DNA of 64,000 nt from assembly GCF_030294945.1 (NCBI RefSeq), contig NZ_AP018448.1, positions 11,538,652 through 11,602,651 of the forward strand. The letters run 5' to 3'. The translations under genes were made by a program, and so were the position numbers. Below the pieces are notes generated by a model. That model worked only from the letters and a program-made list of their open reading frames with translations, ran no database searches and was not told where the DNA came from. Origin of the DNA: Streptomyces graminofaciens. GTDB lineage: Bacteria; Actinomycetota; Actinomycetes; Streptomycetales; Streptomycetaceae. Below, piece by piece: positions 54,581 through 61,782 of the stretch. Within the stretch, counting starts at the first letter, position 1. Each line of letters starts with the position of its first letter.

Positions 54581-55018
54581 ATGGGCGTGTGCGTGCGACG
54601 CGTGGATACGCGGGCCATCGAGGCGGCATGCCCGGCCGGACAGGACGAGCGCGAGCACCAGGAGCAGCAGGAGGCGCCGCCCGCGTCGAAGGCCGACGGT
54701 TGGCTCGGACGCTTCCGTGCCAGACCCGGCCAAGCCTTCCCAGCCGGTCCGGGGCTTGCCCAGGAGTTCCTGGGCAAGCCCTCGTTGTCGGTGGCGGCTG
54801 GGAGGCTGGACGGCATGGACAGCGACGATGAGCAGCTGCTGCGCGGCCGGGTCTACGGCCACGACGCGGACGACCCCCACCCCGGCCCACGCCCCGGCCG
54901 CGCCTACGCCGAACTGGTCGGCGGTCCGCTGGATGGCCTGTTGTTCGACATCACCGGCTGTACGCAGGACGGGATCGACACCCACATCCCACCCCGCTTG
55001 GGCTCGTGCGTGGTCTGA
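54581..55018 (+). CDS. Hypothetical protein, intact relative of the gene split by the IS630-bounded island
   Basis: Up to 145 aa. An acidic/Gln-rich middle (GQDEREHQEQQEAPPASKAD, GWLGRFRARP) is followed by DSDDEQLLRGRVYGHDADDP, HPGPRPGRAYAELVGGPLDG and LLFDITGCTQDGIDTHIPPR. The C-terminal part beginning AELVGGPLDGLL is short and probably beta-rich. The start is uncertain (ATG 54581 overlaps nothing recognised; ATG near 54815 before DSDDEQLL is also possible, which would leave 67 residues). Fragments of a second family member flank the composite element at 36120 and 42268. Confidence 0.5.
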   Translation: MGVCVRRVDTRAIEAACPAGQDEREHQEQQEAPPASKADGWLGRFRARPGQAFPAGPGLAQEFLGKPSLSVAAGRLDGMDSDDEQLLRGRVYGHDADDPHPGPRPGRAYAELVGGPLDGLLFDITGCTQDGIDTHIPPRLGSCVV

Positions 55019-55734
55019 CCACATGGACCTGTCGCGGGTCAGCGCAGGCGTACCACGGTGACGACCGTGTGCCGGGTGGTGCCCGCCACGACCTCCACCA
55101 CGGCATCGCCCCCGGCGGGCGTGTGGGAGTCGTCGGCCTTCGTGAACGCGCGCCCAGTCTGGGGACCAGGCGCAGGGCGACGACGGAGGAGAGAGCCGTG
55201 GTCAGCCGCTGGGACAGCGCCACACGTCCGGAACGGGAGGCGCCCGTGCTCCGGCCGACGGTGTGCGGCGGTGGTGGCCCACCTTGGCTACGGCGATCAC
55301 CATCGGGGCGTCGGCGTACCGTCCGGATCCAGGCCGTACGGCCAAAGCCTTTCGAGTACCCGCCTCGTGCCCAAGTCGCTCAGAACGTACGTCGCCGTGG
55401 TCGGCGGCCTGCCGGTAGGGGGCCACGGCACCCTACCGGTCCCCGGCCTGCGCCCGCATCGGCCGAGGGACAGCCATCCCTTCTCCCTGGCAAACCGCCG
55501 GTTGAAGACAATCATCAACAGCCGGACGGGACTTATGGAGCGCCCGGTGCCGCGAGAGTGGCACGCCGGGGTGCGGGAAGCGGCCCGGAGAAAGGGCTCG
55601 GTCGAAAGACGAGACCGCGCTCTGGCCGACTTCACCACAGGCGGTTCTCCCACGTCACCTCCACATCACCATGAACTGGCGTGGAAGGCCTCTGACCACA
55701 CATGGAGTCATCGTCGAGAGCATCGTTGCGACTG
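55019..55734. other. 715 bp, mostly decayed
   Basis: The minus strand at 55043-55220 holds the end of a lost protein (ALSQRLTTALSSVVALRLVP, then in the adjacent frame DDSHTPAGGDAVVEVVAGTT and RHTVVTVVRLR) with one frame change. I do not recognise it. The rest (55230-55730) has no supported frame. Confidence 0.4.
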
Positions 55735-55905
55735 CCGCCAAACCGGCCTGACAGTGCACGCCGAACTCGACACCAACCCGTACCCCACCGGCATCCAGAT
55801 CAGTGACGACGAGATCGCCGCCCTGCCGATCACCCGGCACCGCTTCCACGGCGACTGGAACTGCACCCCCCAACCCCCAGCATCCGCTGGACGTGACGGC
55901 GATCA
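55735..55905 (+). mobile_element. ISAzo13-family transposase, C-terminal scrap
   Basis: TGLTVHAELDTNPYPTGIQI and SDDEIAALPITRHRFHGDWN match the conserved C-terminus of ISAzo13 transposases. It is cut on both sides. Confidence 0.68.
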
Positions 55906-55984
55906 ACAGCGCCCCAGGCCAGGCCCCGGCGAACAGACCGCCTTGCCTCAGGCGGGCGTTCGCTGCAGGACCCTGAACGGCAAC

Positions 55985-57480
55985 TCAAAACCTCCTCAGC
56001 CGCCGGGTCGTAGATCCACCGGCGGCGTGGCCCGAGGCGCCATCGCCGTACGTACCGTTATCGGGCTCCGCGACCGGCTTTCCCACTGAGCGCTGAGGCG
56101 TAGCGGCTGCGGGTCGGCGCAGAGCGAGCGCCGCCAAGGCTGCGATCCCGGCGGCCGCCGCAGCCGCTGTCCAGCCGTGACGGAACCCGGTAAGTACAGC
56201 GTGGGCGGTGCGGGGTTCACCGAGGAGAGTGACTGTGACCGCGACGCCAGTACGGAACCTGTCTGGCGGGCCATCGTGGTGATGGCCGACCCGGTGGCGA
56301 AGCGGTGCGGCGGGAGAGCTGCGGCGGCCGCGCCAACCAGGGTCGGCAGGGCGAAGCCACTCCGATGCCGGTGATCAGCATGCCGGGGAGGAACGCGGTC
56401 GAGTACTGCGGATCCCTACCGAGTGCGAGAACCCACCAGACGAGACCTCCGGCGAACAGCAGGCAACCGAGTGCGGGCCGTCCGTCCCGCGCCAAATCGC
56501 TGCACGACCGGTCCCAGGGTCATGGCGAGCACGGTAACGACCAGCGGTCCCGGTGCGATCGCCAGGCCCGTCTGGATCGCCGAGTAGTTCCAGACCTGCT
56601 GGCACCACAGCACGGAGGTGAGCAGCATCGCGGCAAAGGCAACGGTGAAGAGCAGCGCCGCGACGGTGGCGGCGGTGAAGGCAGGGATGCGCAGCAGAGG
56701 CAGTTCGACGACCGGCGCGGCGTGGGCGCGCCGACCGCAGCCAGAAGGCCGCGCCGAGAACGACCACGGCGGCGAGTGCGCCGACGACACCGGGCGAACT
56801 CCAGCCCAGGCATCGGCCTTGACCAGACCGAGAGCCAGCGCGCCGATCCCGAGGGTGAGCAGGGCAGCCCCCACGAGGTCCGGCAGCGGTCCTTCGCGGT
56901 CCGGGCGGGGGTCGGGCAGCAGCCGCGCTCCGGCTACCAGACCGGCCAGGCCGACCGGCACATTGACGAGGAACACCCAGCGCCAGTCGGCCTCGACGAG
57001 CAGTCCACCGGCCACAGGCCCCAGACCGGCCGCTACACCGCCGATGGCCGCCCATCCCCGGATGGCCCGGGGCGGCGTTCGGGCGGGGTGTTGTCGAGCA
57101 GCAGCGCGAGCGATGTCGGCATGAGGGCGGCGGCTCCGGCGGCCTGCAGCGCCCGGGCGGCGATCAGCCAGCCGGCACCGGGGGCGACGGCGCAGAGTGC
57201 GGAGGCAGCGGTGAAGAGCGCGAGTCCGAGGAGGAAGCCGCGGCGGTGTCCGTACCGGTCGGCGAGCCGGCCGGCCACGACGAGCAGCGCGGCGAAGATG
57301 ATCGCGTAGGCGTTGAGTACCCAGGACAGCGAGGCGAGCGAGGTACCGTCGAAGGAGCTGCTGAGGGCGGGACCGCCACATTTACGATGAACAGGTCCAG
57401 GTTCACTACGAAGACGCCGACCGAGACGATCCAGACGGTGGCCCGCCCGAAAGCTAGTGAGTTTGAATCTCCAACTATCA
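55985..57480 (-). pseudogene. EmrB/QacA-type 14-helix MFS exporter, several frameshifts
   Basis: Read from the right: VWIVSVGVFVVNLDLFIVNV (helix 1), then a frame change near 57380 to LASLSWVLNAYAIIFAALLV and VAGRLADRYGHRRGFLLGLA (loop motif), change near 57070 to GVAAGLGPVAGGLLVEADWR and WVFLVNVPVGLAGLVAGARL (motif C/D1), LVGAALLTLGIGALALGLVK, changes near 56800 and 56740, IPAFTAATVAALLFTVAFAA, then near 56480 LGCLLFAGGLVWWVLALGRD, near 56350 again, ending GWTAAAAAAGIAALAALALR and a tail to the TGA at 55985-55987. At least five single-base breaks. The ancestor was a drug exporter of the DHA2 family. Confidence 0.75.
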
Positions 57481-57518
57481 CGAGCGGCAACGTAGCCTGG
57501 CGAGTTTGAAATGCCAAC
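57459..57518. promoter_or_regulatory. Pair of direct repeats between MFS and HxlR genes, probable HxlR operator
   Basis: GAGTTTGAATCTCCAAC (57459-57475) and GAGTTTGAAATGCCAAC (57502-57518) match at 14 of 17 positions, start to start 43 bp, about four helical turns. They lie at the 5' end of the exporter gene and upstream of an HxlR-type fragment that faces it. Confidence 0.45.
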
Positions 57519-57569
57519 CCTGTCCGCATGGGCGGTCATGATGTGGTCGCATTGCGCGGTCGCCCCTGT

Positions 57570-57700
57570 TCCGACGCCCCTGTTCCGCCGCCGCTGGGCT
57601 CCACGTGGTGGGCGAGAAGTGGGCGCTGCTCGCGGTGCGCGAACTCTTCTGGGGCAACCACCGTTTCGAGGCGATCGTCCGCAACACCGGTGCGCCGCAG
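57570..57700 (+). pseudogene. HxlR-family regulator, N-terminal fragment
   Basis: LHVVGEKWALLAVRELFWGN and HRFEAIVRNTGAP are the first half of an HxlR winged helix. The rest is replaced at 57697 by a duplicated promoter-like segment. It was probably the regulator of the divergent exporter. Confidence 0.65.
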
Positions 57701-57796
57701 AGGGGTTCGGTGGGCCCGCGGACTCGTGCACCGCAACCCCCGTACCCTGCTGACCTTGGCAGATCGCCTTGAAGTGACATCCGTGAAACCGCGTAG
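57697..57796. repeat. Direct repeat copy A (promoter-like segment)
   Basis: About 100 bp similar, roughly 80 percent by eye, to 58675-58778. Shared core GGGCCCGCGGACTCGTGCAC and later CTTGAAG and CATCCGTG. Copy B is the 5' region of the membrane protein gene at 58650; copy A has invaded the HxlR gene. Confidence 0.75.
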
Positions 57797-57911
57797 TCCA
57801 CGCGACCACGCGACCACGCGACCATGCGGATTCGGTGCCCTGCCTCGGTGACGGCCATGTGGGTCGGGTTCTGCCGAGGTGCGCGGTGCGGCCCGATACG
57901 GCGGTGCCCAA

Positions 57912-58650
57912 TCAGGCCCTGACTCGCACATCTTTGCGGACTTTGGCGGTCAGATCGGCGGCGTCCTCCAGCGACATGGAGTTCCAAGAGACGGCGCCGA
58001 GCGAGACCGGGTCGTACGACGTGACATAGCTGAGCGTGCTGTGGTCACCCCAGATGCAGAACGCGTATGTCTTTGTCACCACGTCGATGGTCTCGGTCTG
58101 CTGGCATTTCATGATGCCGTTCTCGAAGTCGGATGGCTTGAACTCCTTCAGGCTGCCTACGAGTTTGCCGTGGCCGGAATCCTTCTCCGACTGCGCCTTC
58201 AGCTTGGCGTACATCGCGTCGACGGCCCTCTCCGGATCGTCGATGGTGCCGTAGAAGCCCGAGACCGTCACGGCGATCGTGGTGATGCCCGATTCCGTGG
58301 TGTAGACGGCAGTGACGTCCCTGGGGTCATGGACCCCCCACGACTCGAATTCCTTGATCTCATTCTCCGTCAGCGAGTCGCTCTGGGCGCTGACCCTCTT
58401 GTACCTCCCGTCGAGGATCGTCCGGGGCGCCGACAGTTTGTGCCCCCGTCATCGGCGATGTGCGAGTCGCCCGATCCACCGATGGTGAAGAACACACCCA
58501 TACCGATGACGGCGAGCACCGCGATTGAGCCGATGAAGATGCCGGCCTTTCTCTTGCCGCCGCCGGCGCTGGGGTCTGCGGCGGAACCCCCTGCGGTGCC
58601 TCGGCCTGCTGGAGTTGCCCGCCGCATGGGGCCGGCTGGTTGTCGCTCAT
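57912..58650 (-). pseudogene. Membrane-anchored secreted protein of Streptomyces type, frameshifted
   Basis: ATG 58650 follows GGGAGGAG. The first frame gives a Pro/Gln-rich cytoplasmic part (MSDNQPAPCGGQLQQAEAPQ); after a break near 58565 the helix KAGIFIGSIAVLAVIGMGVF follows; after another near 58440, HKLSAPRTILDGRYKRVSAQ, SDSLTENEIKEFESWGVHDP, VSGFYGTIDDPERAVDAMYA, NGIMKCQQTETIDVVTKTYA and FCIWGDHSTLSYVTSYDPVS to the stop at 57912. This is a known actinobacterial layout of one helix and an extracellular domain with a Cys pair, function unknown. Two single-base breaks. Confidence 0.68.
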
Positions 58651-58674
58651 CTCTGGCTCTCCTCCCAGATGGTC

Positions 58675-58778
58675 GCAGAGAGGTTCGCCGGGCCCGCGGA
58701 CTCGTGCACCGCAAACCCCCGGTACCTGGCTGACGCTGGCCTATCGCCCCTTGAAGCTGCATCCGTGGAACCACGTAG
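58675..58778. repeat. Direct repeat copy B
   Basis: Partner of 57697-57796. It lies just upstream of the 58650 start codon and presumably contains that gene's promoter. Confidence 0.75.
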
Positions 58779-59006
58779 TGCGCCACTGGAGTGTCAGCCA
58801 CATTCGCGGCCGGCGGGCCGTACGCCTTGCCTTGGCCCTGCCCCTGCGCTGGGCAACCGGACGTGCTTCACGGAGTGGCCGGAGCCGGATGAAACCAGCT
58901 GCGCTTCTGGCGGGCGACCGGACGGCAGGTGTTCCGGGACCGTGCGTGGGGGGGTGCCCCTGTCTTGGCCAAGGTGGATGGGTTCTGCTTCAGGGCGTCT
59001 GGAACG
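58779..59006. other. Short gene-free stretch
   Basis: No supported gene on either strand. Confidence 0.4.
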
Positions 59007-59251
59007 ATGTGCCGCATGGATGTTGATGATCAGACGGTGGCAGTGGGCGGGGGCGGACGAGAGTGGACGGGCGTGGTGAGCCAGCGCCTCCGTTGCTGCG
59101 TTTGTGGTGGGCCGACTGATGGTTCCGAGGATTACGTGCTCGTCGAACTGACGGCACCGTTCGCCGACACTCGCCAATGGTTCGGTGCGCATGCGGAGCA
59201 CCTGGACTCCGTCCTTGCGGAGGGGTTCTCGTGGAGGTTCACAAGATGTAG
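59007..59251 (+). pseudogene. Small CxxC protein, one base missing near its end
   Basis: From ATG 59007 (or 59016): MCRMDVDDQTVAVGGGG, EWTGVVSQRLRCCVCGGPTD, GSEDYVLVELTAPFADTRQW and FGAHAEHLDSVLAEGF. The expected end VEVHKM and TAG stop at 59249-59251 are in the next frame; one missing base at about 59228 explains it. The RCCVCGG motif suggests a metal site. About 80 aa, family not named. Confidence 0.55.
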
Positions 59252-59935
59252 GGGTTTCGCTCGCAGACGGGTCTGGTTGCCTTCAGCCCGCTCCGGGTGC
59301 CTGGGGTTCGTGGAAGATTCCGTCGTGGGGCATGGCGAAGAGGACGTCGGCCCGGCGGCGGGCGGGGCACAGCAGGGCTTGGGTGTGGTGCTTGCCTTGG
59401 GTGATCTTCTTGTCGTACTGGGCCCGCGATGCCGGGTCGCTGAGGGCGGTGAACGCGGAGGGACGGAAGCGCTCTTGAGCTGCTTGTTTCCTCGCCTGGA
59501 TGGCTGTTCGCCGTGGATCGACGAGCCTGAACTGCGGGTCGCGGGGTGAGGCCGGTGTGGGCGGCGAGGTGGTGGGTGGTGGGGAAGGTGGTGCCGTCGC
59601 CGACCTCGATGAGGATCCGTGCTCCGGTCCTGACGCCGATTCCCGGCATGGACGTCAGGACTTTGGAAAGAGGGTGGGCCTCCGGGAGTTCCTCGAGCAC
59701 CCGCTCCGGGGACGGATGGATGTGGGTCAGCGGGCCATGGAGCAGGTTGGTGACCCTGGTGGCCTCGCCGGCCGGGTCGTCGTCGCGTCCGACGATCATC
59801 TCCAGCTTGGCGATCGTGTTCGCCCTTGCCGACGTCCAGGCCGAGGAAGACGTCGATGCCGCCGGTGTCGATCACGTGCAGGCCCCTGCGCTCAGGCTCG
59901 TCCGGCCTGCCACGGCAACGAGCTGCCACATCCAT
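59252..59935 (-). mobile_element. IS110-family transposase, internally deleted and frameshifted
   Basis: The right part reads IDTGGIDVFLGLDVGKGEH (first Asp of the DEDD domain). After a deletion of most of the N-terminal domain it continues LEMIVGRDDDPAGEATRVTN, HPLSKVLTSMPGIGVRTGAR (helix-hairpin-helix) and LIEVGDGTTFPTTHHLAAHT, then in other frames RFRPSAFTALSDP and the tail near 59260. The region 59936-60110 may be its upstream noncoding end. Confidence 0.75.
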
Positions 59936-60119
59936 GTTACGGAGAGCTCTTCCGGCCGGGGTGAAGCCGGTGCTCAAGCCCCACATCAGCGGTCCGTCGA
60001 TGCCTCCGGGCCCGGTGACACCACCCCCCGGATCATCAACAACACGGGAGGGGAAGTCATGCCGGACCCGAAGGCCGGAGGCCCCGTTGCGGAGCCACGA
60101 AGAAGGTAATGGGGGGTGT
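59936..60119. other. Probable IS110 upstream flank
   Basis: No gene. A short frame (MPDPKAGGPVAEPRRR, 60060) follows GGGAGGGG but ends at once. Confidence 0.35.
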
Positions 60120-60325
60120 GCCGACGGCCTGTTGGCCGCGGCCGAGCACGGCGATGACGGTACGTTCTGGGCCGTTCCGGCCGACTTCGACTCCTCCCTC
60201 GCCATTACCCAGTTGGGCTACGCCCACAGTGTCGCCGTCTTCCTGCTCGAAGCAGGACTGGCCACGGCCGGGGGACTGCCTGGACGCGGCCCGCAGCGCG
60301 GGCGAGACCCTGGCGCCACCTTGTA
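60120..60325 (+). pseudogene. Possible LanC-like fragment
   Basis: CADGLLAAAEHGDDGTFWAV, LGYAHSVAVFLLEAGLATAG and, in the next frame, DCLDAARSAGETLAP resemble part of the alpha/alpha-barrel of LanC-like enzymes (YAHGxAGVAxFLLEAG pattern). No zinc ligands survive. A tentative call. Confidence 0.35.
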
Positions 60326-60326
60326 C

Positions 60327-60872
60327 TCAGAGGACCGGGAAGACCAGCGCGAAGAAGAGCCAGAGCAGCACTGCCCAGAACAGCGCCGCGACCATGGAGA
60401 CAAGCAGGGAGCTGCGCCACTTCAGTACCAGGAACGGAAACATGGCCAAGGCGGCCCAGAAACCTCCTACGCCGATGGACATGTGGGCAGCCTCACTGAG
60501 TGTTCTTGCCCGGCCTGCCGCGAGAAGGCGCAGCAGCCGCTGCGAGACGAATCCGTACAGGCCGAACACCACGGGAAAGAAACAGCGGCGTGTAGGTGAC
60601 CAGCTGAGACTCCGACAGTTCGTTGAACAGCACCAGGTAGATGAGGGCGGCCCCTGCCAGGCCGCCCAGCAGGAGTATGGCGTAAAGGACATTCAAAGCG
60701 GCCGGTTCCGGGCACCGGCGGGCACAGGGACAGCAGAGGCGTACGGCACCTCCGGCGGTGGCACGGGAACCACCCGGTGGCAGTGGGGGCAGCGCACGTC
60801 CTGACCCACCCGGTAGCTCGGCACCGCCAGCAAGTGTCCGCATGAGGCTTGGAACTCGAGCGGTTGTCCCAT
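60327..60872 (-). pseudogene. Zinc-ribbon membrane protein, two single-base frameshifts
   Basis: From ATG 60872: MGQPLEFQASCGHLLAVPSY, RVGQDVRCPHCHRVVPVPPP (ribbon with Cys-Gly-His and CPHC), then after a break near 60697 LNVLYAILLLGGLAGAALIY and LVLFNELSESQLVTYTPLFL, and after a T-run break near 60590 PVVFGLYGFVSQRLLRLLAA, MSIGVGGFWAALAMFPFLVL and VSMVAALFWAVLLWLFFALV. A cytoplasmic ribbon plus four helices, about 180 aa. Function unknown. A 26-aa membrane peptide may be encoded just upstream on the same strand. Confidence 0.65.
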
Positions 60873-61065
60873 GTTCACGAGTGGTGTCTCCTCGGGATGT
60901 CCTGCATGACGCCGGTGGTCATGCAACGGCTCCGGTGCCACAGGGCAGGCTGCGCCGCACGCGAAGCACGATACTCAGTTGTCGCGGCGTCGAATTGCCG
61001 GAGCCGCAGCCCAGATGCCTCGTGGGCCGGCGCTCAGGCCACCTCGCGGCGTGCCGGTGGGCCGT

Positions 61066-61146
61066 TCAGGGAAAGCCGTTGTGGGTGTAGTACAGAATTT
61101 GGGCGATGCCCAGCAGCAGCGCGAACCAGATCCACGCGTTGCGCAC
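61066..61146 (-). CDS. Candidate 26-aa membrane micropeptide
   Basis: GTG 61146 is preceded by GGGAGACGAA. The peptide is MRNAWIWFALLLGIAQILYY followed by THNGFP and a stop: one helix with aromatic ends. It is on the same strand as, and about 190 bp upstream of, the zinc-ribbon membrane gene. Could equally be the end of a decayed larger protein, though no helices are recognisable upstream. Confidence 0.4.
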   Translation of the reverse strand: MRNAWIWFALLLGIAQILYYTHNGFP

Positions 61147-61782
61147 TTCGTCTCCCGACGGTCACGGTCTGTGATCCGAGGGTGCCGCATCGGCGAGAGC
61201 GGGCCATCGGGGAAAACACGTAATCCGCTACGTATTTGGTCCGCGGGGCAGCGGGCATGACTGCGGCCGGGCCGGAGCCGCAGGGCCATGTCGACCGGCT
61301 GATCCCAGAGGCCGACCCGGACGGCGCGCAAGCCGTCGGCCGCGGCAAGGAGCGAGCCCTGGTCGCCCTGGCACCCTCCATTCATTTCCTCAGAGCGCCG
61401 GCCGTGCCAGGCAGACCCGGCTGGTGAGCCGGCTCAACCAACTCGGCCACCCGGTCACTCTTCAGCCGGTCGAGGTCGCCTGACTTGCGGCAACGGACAA
61501 CGCGGGGATTTTGTTGGCGGCGCGCCACGTCGTCGGTCTGGTGCGCGAGAACGTCCAGTGGGAGCACAACGGCGAGCTGTTCTTCTCCGGGGAGTGGAGT
61601 CGTGCGTCAACGGCCGGTCCCTGGCGCTCGGAGCCTACTTCGGCATGGACGTCGCGCGGGTCGTCGAGCGACCCTTGGCCAGCAGATGGCCGACGGTGGG
61701 TGGAACTGCGAGGTGGAACTGCTAGGTGGAAAGCGAGCAGGACCCCACCCCACCCCGGCCAAACCGGCCAGCAAGTTCATGC
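61147..61782. other. 640 bp without an intact gene
   Basis: Around 61515-61690 the plus strand has protein-like pieces in two frames (ARHVVGLVRENVQWEHNGEL, then VNGRSLALGAYFGMDVARVV) of an unrecognised lost gene. Nothing else is supported. Confidence 0.35.
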
